In this document: positions 36,001 to 47,471 of the stretch, in pieces
Position numbering within the stretch: position 1 is the stretch's first letter
How the letters are laid out: each line of letters starts with the position of its first letter
DNA from: Brachionus rotundiformis
Lineage: Eukaryota > Rotifera > Eurotatoria > Ploima > Brachionidae
Assembly: GCA_016802295.1 (NCBI GenBank)
Contig: JAESIW010000122.1
Coordinates: 655,763-719,762 of the forward strand
DNA length: 64,000 nt
Reading direction: 5' to 3'
Program-made: the position numbers and the translations under genes
The notes under the pieces: model-generated
What the model saw: the letters and a program-made list of their open reading frames with translations, nothing else
Databases searched by the model: none
What the model was told of the DNA's origin: nothing

Positions 36001-39000
36001 NNNNNNNNNNNNNNNNNNNNNNNNNNNNNNNNNNNNNNNNNNNNNNNNNNNNNNNNNNNNNNNNNNNNNNNNNATATTCGACAAGATCACCTCTCTCTCT
36101 CTTCTCAGCATAGTGAGTCCCAACTTCTCTAATCTCTTCTCATATGATAGATGCCTAAGTGATTTGACCAATTAAATCTTATTTGAACCCTCTCGAACTC
36201 CAAAATGTCCTTCTCGGTGTACGGACACCAAGCAAGCATCATATTAACTTTTTTCTACTTGTTGAATACCATATATTTACATTTATCAACATAAAAATCC
36301 ATCATCCAGTCTTCGGCCCATCTCATCACAGCGTGGATGTCACCTTGTATTATGGAAGATCCAATGGAGTTTGCACAGTGTCTTGTCTTATTCACTCCTT
36401 GTAGAGCATAGGGTCATTACTTTTGATTTCCACTCAAGTCGATCTTTTGCCTTTACCCTCTCTTATCCCCATGTCATTTCCATTTCGATGAGCTTCTTTC
36501 GTGATTGTTGATCTTCATGTTACTGCTGGTCGTCCTACCTTACGTCGCCCTTGAGGTGTCCATTGAAGGGCCCTTTTTGGTATCCGTGTATCTTTCATTC
36601 TAAGTACATGCCCGAGCCATCAAAGCCTTTTGTTCTTGATGCATTGAATTAATGGGTCTTACTTGTTTTCATTCTGTATAGGTCAGCATTGGACAGTGCC
36701 TCAGACCAGTGTATCCCGAGAATCCTTCGCAGGCTCCCACTGTGGAAGGTGTTAAGGCTTTTTCTGTCAGATTCACTCATCCCTCAACATTCACAGTGTC
36801 TTGATTGCTTGAGGCATAAATATTAGCAAAAGCAAATGACCTAAGACTCAGCCATGAGGCACAACACTTAATACATCTAACCATTCTTAAGACTTATCTC
36901 CATCACCAATAACCATCCTCTCTATTCTTCTACCAAATGAGCAGGCTTACAAGGCTTTTAATTATAATTCGATTTTACTTAAGACTGTGTCCTGTCATCC
37001 AGTCATTAATTGGCTTTACAGAGAGAAAAAAGAAAAAGCTTTCTTACATTTGTATCATATTCAAATCACTACTCTTGGGAAATCTCATGATTGGATACCA
37101 ACTTACATTTTCTGAAACTTGATAGACTTGTGCATATGATATTGTATTTAGATAAATTGAAAATAAAAAAGGCTTAGTCACAGAATTGATCATTTTTATG
37201 TAAAAATTATGGTTCTTTAAATGCACCATAGTTCAACATTGGTTAAGTTTACCAAAATGTCCTAAATAATGAATGCTGAACCGTATTACTTTTGCGAAAC
37301 CATTTTTTAATTGTGTACCAAATTTCGCCAAACTGCTTTTATTAATCTCATGAAAGAAAAAATGCATAGTTATTTTTTTAATCTTTTTTTTAATATTACT
37401 TAACTATTTGAAGAATCCTGAATAAAATTATAAAAAAAATTGCCGATTGTCTATTATAATCTTTTGTTATTTTGATTTAGCTACTAGTAAAGAACATGCA
37501 ACAGCTGTCGAAAATAGCCGAGAATTGATAAAATTGATAGATTATTTTGTACTACAAAACAAATTTTTATTAAGTGAAAAGCTCATTTCAAGTAAATTAG
37601 ACACTTAATTAAAAAAATTAAAAGCTAAATTGTGTCCAAATTTAAATTAAGAAACAATTTTTATCCTGGACCAAACAAATGCATTTGATCCAAAGGCTTT
37701 TTCGTTTTCAGCCATGACAACATTCTCCTCACTGTCTCAATCAAGCTATAACAACACTAGTTTGGACGAGAGCAAGCCAATGATGGCGGACAGCTCGCCA
37801 AGCATCTCCTCTCCGTCCTTGATTTCATCTGGTCTTGGTTCATATGGAATAATTCACGACGACACTGCTGAAACAAGCTATTTGGGAATGAACATTCTGA
37901 TAAACGCCTTGTCCAGCCAGAACATCGAGATCTGTGCCCAGGTATCTGCCAAAATCAACACTATTATACACAGCAAATCGGTCCTTGGGCTCGAAGAAGC
38001 CTGCTACATAATAGCCAGTGTAGACAAAGTGATATGCAGTTGTATATCACAAAATGATGACCAGCACTATGCGTTCCTAATTCCTATCTTAAAATCGCTG
38101 ATAGAAAAAAGTCAGAGCCTTATTCAAGTGTCCACACATCTGCCTAATGTTCCATGTAGCGCCATTTGTCCTACATTCTACGAAGACTTCAAAGACTACT
38201 GTAAATCTGACGAATGGAGGGGCTTCATTGAAAACCAAGTGATTCCACTTAAAGAACAATACATGGCAATGACTGTCACACCGTGCCAGATGAACATGGA
38301 AATTGTGTGGAATTCGTGCTACGAATCTTCAATGGTATCCATCCACAAACGAAACAGGCTTCTTGGCGAAAGTAAAATAAAGTTCGAAGACACAATCTTT
38401 AACAAGTGGAAGCAGCGGAAAAGTGACGAAACTCTTAGATACAATAATTATCTGCTAGAAATGAAGAGAAATAATTTATCTATGAGAAAACAGCTGCACA
38501 TTGAGCTCAAGTATTTGACAAGCGAAATTGGACCTTGGAGCGAAAGCGCTCGCCAAGATTACTGGATGCTTTCAAATCATGAAAATAGGCTTAGAATGCG
38601 CTGCAAATTGGTAGAGAATTTGAAGTTTGATTCTCATTTTGAGGCCAGTAGGCTGAGAGATTTTTCCAGAAGTGATCATTCAATGTACACAGTGGTAGCT
38701 TCGAGATGTGAACTTGATGCCAAAAAAAGCCACGAAAAGCTGTCCCAAAACATTCCAATAAGCAAAGAAGCCATAAACAGCCAGCTAAATGAGGACGTAG
38801 TGGCCGATGAGGAGTTCAATTTGGAGAACAAAAACCTGCAGACCCAGGATGGAAGTGCCATCACTCGGAAGTCATCTGTGTCCAGCATTGCTACAGTTTC
38901 AAAGCCAGTTGTGGCACAGGAGCACTACAACGAGTATCCTCAATTGGAAGAAAAAGAGAAGATAATTATACGCTGTGAGTGCGAGTTGATCACTGTTACC

Positions 39001-42000
39001 AAAGTTATCAAGGGCAGATTCGAGCTTACCAACAAATATATTTACTTTTTTGACACATTTAGTCCATTTTATTACTTGGAAGAGATGAATGGATACGATT
39101 TAAGCTATTATGAGTATCTTAATTGCAATCAGAATAACAATAGTCTAAGTGGATACAGCTGTCATGATTTTGACATTCTAAATGATATCAAAATACCTTT
39201 GGTACAGCTCAAAGAAGTCCAGCTTAGACGATACAACTTGAGAAGATCAGCACTTGAGTTTTTCCTAATCAACGAGTCTAGCCACTTAATTAATTTCAAC
39301 AAAACAGTAAATACTATTCCTTTTTTCTTATTTAACAGCAAAAAAATTATCTATTTATTATACAATTATCAAGAAATTATTAACATTGGTTGCCAATATT
39401 ATATTAATTAGTATGATCAAATATTTTAATTACTAATTGCATGTGAAAACATAAAATTAGATTTACTTGTCCGACAGTGGACTTAATTCTGGAAAAATAC
39501 CACATTTTTTAATGTACTGACAATCCTTTTTTTAAATATTTAACCCATGGGCTTTTGTCCCTTCAAACTTTGCTTATTTACCTAAAAAAAAGTTAAAATT
39601 TATTTTACAATCAGGATAATTAAGTAAGTTTTATGTTTTTATCTTTCTGAAAATATTTTATATATATCATTGATGTTTTTCTAATTAAAACATCTTTAAT
39701 GAGTATTCAGGAGCTGATTTTTCAGGTTTTACTACTTTTTCTGACCAATTCCCTCTTAAGAATTTATTAACTTTATCTATTTTTATCAAAACCTTTGTCT
39801 ACCGCTTCTGTTTGAACAAGGTAGATCCATTCCTAAATCTCATTCTTGCCGTTGCCATAAAGTTTTGGTATATCATACATTTTAAACTGTGGGCGTCAAT
39901 AGAAACCCCTATTCTCTGCTGCCTGACTATCTGGTTCTACTATGCCCTCTCCAATTGTTGCTAGATTGCCGTGTCGCTCTACTGTCCTGGTTAGATTCAG
40001 GCAGTTCCTTTTTCTTTGCTACAAATACGACTCTTTGGGCCAGGAGGCTTTTGGTGCCTTCATAGAGGCTGCTTTTCTCTATCTTCAAGTTCTGATAATG
40101 GAATCACTATCTATACCCACAAATTAACTAAAAAGTTCGTCTGCTTCTGAGATACGAGACATAAATATTAATGCTTTTTCCAATAACTTTTTTTGGAAAG
40201 GTCCAAAATGTTACAGCTTATCTTATTTTAATGATTTTTCTTTTAATTTGTCTAATTAACTTGCAGTGTTCCTTCAGAGAGTAAATTTGTGTCACCGATT
40301 AACTTGAAGTACTAATAGTTTATTTAATAATCAAGTTAAAAAAATTCAAAACATTATCTATTAATTTATTTAAACAAAATAGATTAAATATTCAAAAAAC
40401 ATAATTTTTTTGTCTACCATTGGCAATACCATTGGCTTAATTTCTGGAATTTTATAAATGATGTTAAAAATAATAAAGATTATTTTTAAAAGATAAGAAA
40501 CAAAATTTATAGCAAAATTGTTTCTATGAAGCTGCCATATCTTCAATCCAACTCTTCATTCCGAACACCTTCAGACCTATTAAAGGCAAGTGACTATACT
40601 CAGCGATGGATAAACCATGAAATGAGCAACTTTGAATACTTGATGAAACTGAACTCGATAGCTGGTCGTAGCTACAATGATTTGAGCCAATATCCAATAT
40701 TTCCATGGATATTAAAGGACTACACGTCAGAAAGCTTAGACTTGAAGAATGAGAGCATTTATCGGGACTTGAGCAAGCCCATAGGGGTTCAAAATAAAAA
40801 GTTTGAAAAAAGTGTCCGCGAAAAATACGAATCATTCGAGGACCCTACCGGAACCATGCAGCCCTTTCATTATGGCACTCATTATTCAAATTCAGCCAAC
40901 GTAATGCACTATTTAATACGCCTTGAACCATTTACAACCCTACATATTCAGCTACAAAGTGACAGATTCGATGTAGCTGATAGACAATTCTACTCAATAC
41001 CAAGTTCTTGGAAAATTATGTACGAAAATCCAACAGATGCCAAAGAATTGATACCTGAGTTTTTTTATTTACCAGAATTTTTGGTCAATATGAACAGTAA
41101 TAATTTTTATAATTTTAAATTAGAATAGCTTTTTTGCCAATAATTTACCAGAAGAAAAGCAATTTTTTTTTAATTGAGAAAAAATTAACTATTAAATTAA
41201 ATTAGACTTTGACTTTGGCGAACTGCAAGCCAACAAAGACAGAGTGCATGATGTGACTTTACCAAAGTGGGCCAAGAGTTCCGAACATTTTATTTATCTG
41301 CATCGAAAAGCGCTTGAAAGTGAATACGTCAGCAGTCATTTGCATGAATGGATAGACCTTATATTTGGCTACAAACAGCAAGGAGTTGAGGCCGAGAAGG
41401 CCCTCAATGTATTCATGTATTATTCATATGAAGGCGCAGTAGATGTGGACGCGATCACAGATCCGGTGGCCAGAAATGCCACAGAGGGCATGATAAGCAA
41501 TTTTGGTCAAATACCTATCCAATTGCTCAAAGAGCCACATCCAAAACGCAAAAATTTGCAGCAATCCATTAAGGACTACATTGTTCAGGGAAAGCCAATA
41601 GTTCTCTGGAACCAAATCAACAACCTAAAAGCTTACTATGTCGAAGTAACTAATTAGAGAAATTACTAATTACTTATTTTTATTTAATAACAAAATAATA
41701 ATTAATTTAGTTTTGTGATGTTAAAAGAGACGAAGTGATTGATCCGGTTATTTATATCTATATTCCACGCAACCAAATAAAGTCTTTTATGCAGCAAGGT
41801 CTGTCCGAGCCTCTGATTACCATTTGTGAGTCTGGAGTTATAGGGGTCAATGGGTGGCAGGCGTATGAGCGTTCTTCCGCTAATCTATTCTCCTTTGAGA
41901 AGGATCCATCTCTTCTTTCCAACAGGTACATGAGCTATGCTTGTAAATAAATAGCCTTATAATTAAGATTAAGGACCAAAAAGTCTATTTCGAGCCAGTT

Positions 42001-44517
42001 TGAGCCCAATTTTGATTTAAACTCAAAAGTTTTTGTTCTAACAAATGACTCAAAAATTTTGGTAAGCGGAGCACACTGGGATAATAGCCTGAGGGTCTTT
42101 AGCTTGTCGAAAAATCGAAACATTGCCCATTTGTATCAACACTCAGGTAATTACTATCTTATTTTATCTTATCTTATCTTATCTATCTGAAAAAATAATT
42201 AATAGTGTGCTATAGTTTTTTTTCTTCTAATTATTAGTAATTGTTAATACTGAAAAATATTAAGTTTTGATTTCCACTCAAGTCGATCTTTTGCCTTTAC
42301 CCTCTCTTATCCCCATGTCATTTCCATTTCGATGAGCTTCTTTCGTGATTGTTGATCTCCATGTTACTGCTGGTCGCCCTTGAGGTGTCCATTGAAGGGC
42401 CCTTTTTGGTATCCGTGTATCTTTCATTCTAAGTACATGCCCGAGCCATCAAAGCCTTTTGTTCTTGATGCATTGAATTAATGGGTCTTACTTGTTTTCA
42501 TTCTGTATAGGTCAGCATTGGACAGTGCCTCAGACCAGTGTATCCCGAGAATCCTCCGCAGATTCACTCATCCCCCAACATTCTCTTCTATTTTTAATGT
42601 CTCTGTGTGTTCCCAACGTTGTACTGATAGTGCTGTCTAGGTATGTGAATTAATTTACACACTCGATATGTGTGCCATCGATGGTTATCGGGGTATCCAA
42701 TTTGGTGTTTATGCACATTACTTTCGTTTTGGCTGCATTAATTTCGAGTCCAGTTGGTTTAGTGTTGTTCGCCAAGTCTTGCGTCTTCATATGCATATTT
42801 GCTTCTGTACTAGATATTAGCACCAGATCGCCCGCAAAGTCTAAGTCTTCAAGTTTTGCAGTTAATCCCTATTGAATATCTCTCGCACTAATAATTGTTT
42901 TCTTCATGACATAGTCAATCAATATTAGGAATAGAGTCGGAGAGAGAACGCACCCTTGCCTGACTCCTGTACACACTTTGAAACTCTTTTAAATTCATTA
43001 ATTTTTAAAAAATGTTTTTTTTGCTAGTTTTGACATAGCTGTAGTAACAGTTGGTACAGAACTAAATTCGTCTAGTTTAATTGAATAGTATTTGGTCAGA
43101 TCTCGTAAACAATCTAAAAATTTTAATATGCTAAGCGTTCTTCTATTTGTAAAATGGCGTTTTATTGACTGATTAAATGACTCAATAGGGCTATTGGTAC
43201 AAGCATAACCATATTTGATGATCAGCTGTTTTGTTTTTTTTTGGGATGCCCCAGGATTTTACTTCATGTAGATGATCAATACTTTCTACGAGCAGAGAAG
43301 CCGTAGAATTAGTTTTAGACTTGAAAATTAGGCCTTTTCTCACATAAAGAACATTTAAAAACTCTTTGTCCCCTTGTTGTGACTTTTGTTTTTCTTTCGC
43401 ACCCCCATGAGTATCGTTAGAAATTACTAATAGTTTCCAATGCTTGCTTGGAAGTATCAGCAGTCTATGATCTCTTTCCTTTTAAATTTTGAACTCTTGA
43501 AGTTACATCTTCTGGTGATGATTTGCTTATACTTGGAAAAGTAATAATAGATTAAGAAATATTAACTATTGAAATTGAAGTTGATGGACAAATTTTTACA
43601 ATTAAAACTCTTATTAGCCAATTTTTTAGTTCCATTCTTTGGTACAATAAAATGGCAAATTTTTCAATTGTAACGAAAAGGGAAAAATTTAAATTTGAAT
43701 TATTTAGATATTGTCACTTGTCTGGCGATAGATTATACAAGTTCCTATGTGGTTAGTGGGTCCCGAGACTGTCTGTGCATGATTTGGAAAGTGGTACAAG
43801 AATATGGCAACTGCATTAATTTAGAGCCAAGTCCATTTCACATACTTTACGGTCACAATGACTGTGTTACCTCAGTGGACATTTCAAATGAACTTGACAT
43901 AGTTGTTTCCGGGTCCAAGGATGGCACCGTCAATGTCCACTCACTTCACAATGGTTGCTATGTGAAGACATTAAACTTCAGGAACACTGATATATCCAAT
44001 TTTAAAAGAATCAACATCAAATTGAGCAATGAGAGACACATTCTAATATACACCGAAAGTATTCTTGAGCAGTCAACAAATGGAAAAAATATGCATGAAA
44101 TATTTATATATTCCATCAATGGACAGCTAATATCACAAGAAAAATTAAATTATCCTGTCCAAGATATGATATTCCAAGACAAATACTGTATTTTAGGACT
44201 ATTGATAGATCACAAAGTAGCCAACAACACTTCTTTGAATTCAAGCAATTTTGAAGAGAGTGTAGATTTAAAAAAAAAGGTACCTGAGACTTCATCTAAA
44301 ATATTGATAAAAGACTATTTTGAGTATGTTATTGAATTTTTTTGAAACTTTTAAATAAGTTAATTTTTTTAAATAATTAAGCTTGAAGACTAGACAAACA
44401 ATTAAACTAAAGGCAGCAATTACTTGCATGAATTTGACCAGAGATGACAGTCATCTTCTAGTCGGATTAAAGGATGGTAAATTGATCGTGATTACTGGTG
44501 ATAGAAGCATAAAATAG
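30098..44517 (+). CDS. Neurobeachin-like (NBEAL1/2) BEACH-domain protein, 5' end not found
   Basis: Eleven exons: 30098-31667, 32407-34088, 34149-34281, 37481-37591, 37712-39306, 40493-41096, 41206-41645, 41711-41925, 41968-42146, 43708-44323 and 44382-44517; phases agree at every junction. Exon 1 carries the concanavalin-A-like domain (KKWPGYGFTFYCWFKI, QLYSFYTDYGQGFEAFF). Exon 2 is the armadillo/DUF4704 region plus an acidic linker. Exon 5 ends with the PH-BEACH domain. Exons 6-7 are the BEACH domain (TQRWINHEMSNFEYLMKLN, AGRSYNDLSQYPIFPWIL, PFHYGTHYSNSANVMHYLIR). Exons 8-11 are WD40 repeats (VVSGSRDCLCMIWK, VVSGSKDGTVNVHS). Family members act in vesicle and granule trafficking. Compared with NBEAL proteins, about 400 N-terminal residues are missing: the frame opens after a stop at 30086 with no ATG, so exon 1 is probably internal. 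Intron 3 (34282-37480) holds LINE copies and an assembly gap. Intron 9 (42147-43707) holds an RTE-like LINE and a MULE relic. Confidence 0.93.
34690..35270 (-). mobile_element. CR1-like LINE C-terminal relic in NBEAL intron 3
   Basis: The minus strand reads LVKSLRHLSYEKRLEKLGLT then MLSRERGDLVEYFKIANGF and KVNWHNPVQ, the CR1 ORF2 tail (LRHLSYEERLKRLGL...RRLRGDLIEVYKI). Upstream frames contain stops. It lies antisense to the host gene and is joined at about 35270 to an RTE-like fragment. Confidence 0.8.
35271..36600. repeat. Assembly gap (35427-36073) with duplicated flanks
   Basis: 647 N separate two copies of one sequence. The left copy runs from about 34898 to 35426 and the right copy from 36074 to about 36600. 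Both run from ATATTCGACAAGATCACC to GTGTATCTTTCAT, including the same LINE-LINE junction. Differences are small indels (for example a run of T near 35210 in the left copy and a 26-base block near 36540 only in the right copy). The left copy ends exactly at the gap and the right copy starts exactly after it. Confidence 0.9.
36074..36420 (-). mobile_element. CR1-like LINE relic, copy right of the gap
   Basis: Near-identical to 34898-35250, encoding the same SYEKRLEKLGL tail antisense to NBEAL. It is probably the same locus assembled twice rather than a second insertion. Confidence 0.7.
36421..36960 (-). mobile_element. RTE-like LINE piece and CR1 RT motif relic
   Basis: The segment 36421-36730 matches 42270-42560 (same family as the longer copy in intron 9), encoding LWWLGHVLRMKDTR-type sequence. 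Then 36960-36790 on the minus strand reads EWLDVLSVVPHG, a stop, and VLGHLLLLIF, a decayed version of the SGVPQGSVLGPLLFLIF motif of CR1/Jockey reverse transcriptase. Frames are broken by stops. Confidence 0.65.
39860..40140. other. Slightly GC-richer block in NBEAL intron 5
   Basis: Within the 1186-bp intron 39307-40492 a block of about 250 bases has higher GC than its surroundings, with short open stretches on both strands and no recognisable domain. It may be an old transposon fragment. Confidence 0.3.
42147..42190. repeat. TTATC microsatellite after NBEAL exon 9
   Basis: A short array of TATCT/TTATC units directly follows the donor site of exon 9. Confidence 0.7.
42262..42990 (-). mobile_element. 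RTE-like LINE reverse transcriptase relic in NBEAL intron 9
   Basis: The minus strand reads GVRQGCVLSPTLFLILIDYV, then LEDLDFAGDLVLISS (the FADD catalytic box with the first Asp changed to Gly), GLEINAAKTKVMCIN, DTPITIDGTHIE and WWLGHVLRMKDTR. These are the motifs of endonuclease/reverse-transcriptase LINEs. In-frame stops and the mutated catalytic box show it is inactive. Two partial copies of the 3' part are in intron 3. Confidence 0.85.
43020..43510 (-). mobile_element. MULE-type transposase C-terminal relic in NBEAL intron 9
   Basis: On the minus strand the translation contains CTNSPIESFNQSIKRHFTNR then RTLSILKFLDCLRDL, the NNxxESFNxxIK...FTxRR pattern that closes Mutator-like transposases. 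A more N-terminal piece reads HWKLLVISNDTHGGAKEK. There are frame breaks and the core DDE part is not seen. It directly abuts the RTE-like relic. Confidence 0.6.
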
Positions 44518-44784
44518 ATAAATATACCGAAAACTTTATTTTTTAGTTAGCTTAAAATTTTAGATGATTTTTTTAAATAACTTAATTTTTAAAATCACTT
44601 GTAAGTATCGAAATAAAGCGTTTTTTTTTAAATATTTAATAAAATATTAATATAATATATATATTTTTGAATAAATAAACTAAAATATAATTTTTTTTTA
44701 ATTTAATTATTAGATATTATTAATAATTATGACTGAATTTTTTAAAAAATTTTTGATTGCTTTTATCTTAATTTAAAAGTGTGT
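44518..44784. other. Spacer between NBEAL stop and tRNA-Trp
   Basis: AT-rich 3' flank of the NBEAL gene, with AATAAA-like sequence at about 44612 and 44636. No gene. Confidence 0.4.
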
Positions 44785-44857
44785 GACTTCGTGACGCAAT
44801 TGGTAGCGCGTCTGACTCCAGATCAGAAGGTTGCGTGTTCGAGTCACGTCGGGGTCA
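44785..44857 (+). tRNA. tRNA-Trp (anticodon CCA)
   Basis: 73 nt fold as a cloverleaf. The acceptor stem is GACTTCG/CGGGGTC with two G-U pairs. The D-arm carries the A-box (TGACGCAATTGGTAGC). The anticodon arm TCTGACTCCAGATCAGA holds CCA, and the T-arm has the B-box GTTCGAGTC. The discriminator is A. It closely follows animal tRNA-Trp. A T-run at 44861-44867 supplies the RNA polymerase III terminator. CCA is not encoded. Confidence 0.96.
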
Positions 44858-44860
44858 AAT

Positions 44861-44867
44861 TTTTTTA
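44861..44867 (+). terminator. Pol III T-run terminator of tRNA-Trp
   Basis: Seven T directly downstream of the tRNA 3' end. Confidence 0.8.
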
Positions 44868-45027
44868 TATATAAAAAGTCTATCAAGTTTATTTTGTTTT
44901 AAAAATATTTATTTTAAAAATTTAAATTAAAAAAAGGTGATAAAATTATTAAATCTTATGTTGTTATATACTTAAAATATTCCACTACCTAATTAGCATT
45001 TAGGAAAAAATTAAAACTTAATTTAAA

Positions 45028-45867
45028 ATGGCTAATGAACCAACTCAGAGAAGCATTGATGCGATTGATCCAGAATTGGTAGCTAAATGGCATAGTGAAC
45101 AGGAAGAAAATAAGAAAAAATTGTGCCTATTCGATACCGAACCATGGCAAATCAAGAGACAAATTGCCAGTCCGCAAAGATCACGCAATTTTCGTCTGGT
45201 TGAGATAAGCGGCTTTCAAGCCGAAAAGCTTCGATATGTAGCGGGGCTGACTCTTTCTTTCAAAAGTGAAGACACCGCCTGTGCTGGTTTGGTAGTTCTT
45301 GATTTAGCTGATGGTTTGAGATGTGTTTACAAAGATCTTGAATTAGTGAAAATAGATCAACCTTACGTGGCTGGCTTCTTGGCCTACCGAGAAGGACCTT
45401 TTCTGCTAGAAAGATTGGAAAGACTAAAGAAACTAAAGCCCAAATATTATCCACACTGTATTTTTGTGGATGGAAACGGCCTTTTGCATGGAAACAAATT
45501 TGGCTTGGCATGTCATGTCGGACTGTACAGCGATACACCAACCATTGGTGTCAGCAAACAGCTTTTTCAGGTATTTGGCTTGGAAAAGAACCAAGAACAC
45601 AAGGACAGAATAAAAAATGAGCTGAAAAAAGCAGGAGACTACTTCGAGTTGCGAAGTAAAATCGAAGGAGATGACACTCTTCTGGGTTATTGCTACAGAT
45701 CCACTGATTTGGCCACAAATCCCATCTATGTTTCGTTGGGAAACAAGATTAGCTGGAGCACTTGTCTTTGGATCTTGAATATTGTCATAAAAAATTTTCG
45801 AATACCTGAGCCGAATAGACAGGCCGAATTGATGACAAAAAAATACCTAGCCGAAATTGATAAATAA
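45028..45867 (+). CDS. ENDOV: Endonuclease V, copy 2
   Basis: Single exon, 279 residues, start ATG at 45028. It has the same family motifs as copy 1: YVAGLTLSF at the first motif, YVAGFLAYRE, IFVDGNGLLHGNKFGLACHVG and TPTIGVSKQLF. In copy 1 the first motif reads GLDISF; here the metal-binding Asp position is Thr (GLTLSF), so the first acidic ligand appears to be lost, while the Glu and second Asp remain. From about 45398 to 45795 it is nearly identical to copy 1 at DNA level; upstream it is clearly diverged. Activity may therefore be reduced or absent, which is inference. It lies downstream of tRNA-Trp. Confidence 0.93.
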   Translation: MANEPTQRSIDAIDPELVAKWHSEQEENKKKLCLFDTEPWQIKRQIASPQRSRNFRLVEISGFQAEKLRYVAGLTLSFKSEDTACAGLVVLDLADGLRCVYKDLELVKIDQPYVAGFLAYREGPFLLERLERLKKLKPKYYPHCIFVDGNGLLHGNKFGLACHVGLYSDTPTIGVSKQLFQVFGLEKNQEHKDRIKNELKKAGDYFELRSKIEGDDTLLGYCYRSTDLATNPIYVSLGNKISWSTCLWILNIVIKNFRIPEPNRQAELMTKKYLAEIDK

Positions 45868-46525
45868 TTTTTATCATTTATTAACGTTGGTCTTTAATTA
45901 TTTTTAATTAATAAAATAAGAGCTTAATTATTTGAATTATTAGATCAGATCAGTAATTAAGATTAATTAAATTACAAAGCATAAATTCACATTGTTTATT
46001 CATTAAGTCATATTTTAAAAAAATTAATTTTAAATAACTAATTTATTTTATTTATTTTAATTAATAAAATTTCAGCTTTTTTTTTTCTTAAATGATAGAA
46101 AAAATATACTATCCCAAAAAAAATGCAATATTTTACAAAACTGTATTATAGATAAAAAATAACCAATTATTTATATCTTGAATACACTGGATCTAAATGA
46201 GTAGTTGTCTTTGTTGGAAAAAAACCTTAAATTTATCTTTTAATTTTCTAATTTTCATTTTTATGAAAAAAAATATTATCTATCAATTTATTTAAAACTC
46301 ATTTAAAATAGTGTTTGTTATTTATCTTATATCCCGCTATTTTGTTTGACCGTATTTTTGGTGGTCATGCAATTGGACAGTCTAGCTGGCTGGCAAAGTG
46401 GCTGAATTATTTTTAGCTAATAAAAATAGATTATCTATTTAAAATTATATAATAAATTCAAAAATTTTATAAAAAACTTTTTATAAAATAAAATTTCTTA
46501 ATGATAATCTTGAAACTTTGGATCT
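45868..46525. other. AT-rich intergenic region
   Basis: No gene seen. AT-rich flank downstream of endonuclease V copy 2. Confidence 0.4.
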
Positions 46526-46527
46526 AC

Positions 46528-46760
46528 TGTACCTGTATTTTCTTAGAACAGTTAATTCTTATTAATAAAAGACTTGTTCTTGTTGGTGGTCTAAATATGG
46601 ATCATTTAAATGGCTAAATTGGGCTAACGGAAGTTCTTAAAAATTTAAAATTCAATTTTTCTATAGTAAAGGTTTCAATATTATGATAGATATCTTTTTT
46701 ATTAAGATACTTATTTAAAAGTTCAGACTCAATCATATACGCAGAACTGTTCTTAAGTAA
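46528..46760 (+). mobile_element. LINE endonuclease-domain relic
   Basis: The plus strand reads LEQLILINKRLVLVGGLNMD then HLNG, matching the apurinic-type endonuclease motif region of the better preserved copy at 58315 (LVLVGDLNMDHLNGD). Here the Asp of GDLN is Gly, and a stop follows. Inactive. Confidence 0.7.
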
Positions 46761-47469
46761 AAGTCAAGCAAGTCAAGTCGAGTCGATGACTTAAATTATT
46801 TTAAAATTTAAAAAGATAATTTCAACCCGTCTAAAAAGGTTTATTTTTAATTAATTTTTCGTAATTCATAAATATTTGAGTGCTAAAGACTTAGATGATT
46901 AAAATTCCTGTCATGACTTTGACTTAAACTTGTGACTTAAAAACAAGTCTGCATATTCGTGTACAAAATTTGAGGATGACACATCTTCGTATTTTTAGCC
47001 ACCTGTTAAGATGTCTGTAAACTGTTTATAATGAAACAATGTTTAATCTTTTAAAAGCTTTATTTAAGTTATTGAACGTTCTGAAGTTCTAGGAATGGAA
47101 TTCTTTATTATACCTCAATGCTTATGTCAAAAAAATGAGCTTATAATTAAGACAAGATGCGAGCTGATTGATAAATGTATTTGTCAGCATTTCGAAGCGT
47201 CTAACTTCTGAGATATATCACAAGTATAATTCTTACTTATCTTTGTGCATCAGTTAATAAACTGACGAATAAGTGATAATTCAAGGTAACATGTCTTTTA
47301 AGAAAAAAATAGCCATACCTTCCTTGATAGTCTACATGGAATACGGAATTGTGTCAAGGAAAATACAATTTTTTCGATTGAAACATTGTGCACATTAAAA
47401 GAGATTAAAGACAGAAAAAATCAACTTTGGGGAACTTGTGTTTTCACACCTATTTGATTGCAAATTAAA
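46761..47469. other. Intergenic, no supported gene
   Basis: AT-rich with scattered short open frames; may include more transposon debris. Confidence 0.35.
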
Positions 47470-47471
47470 TA

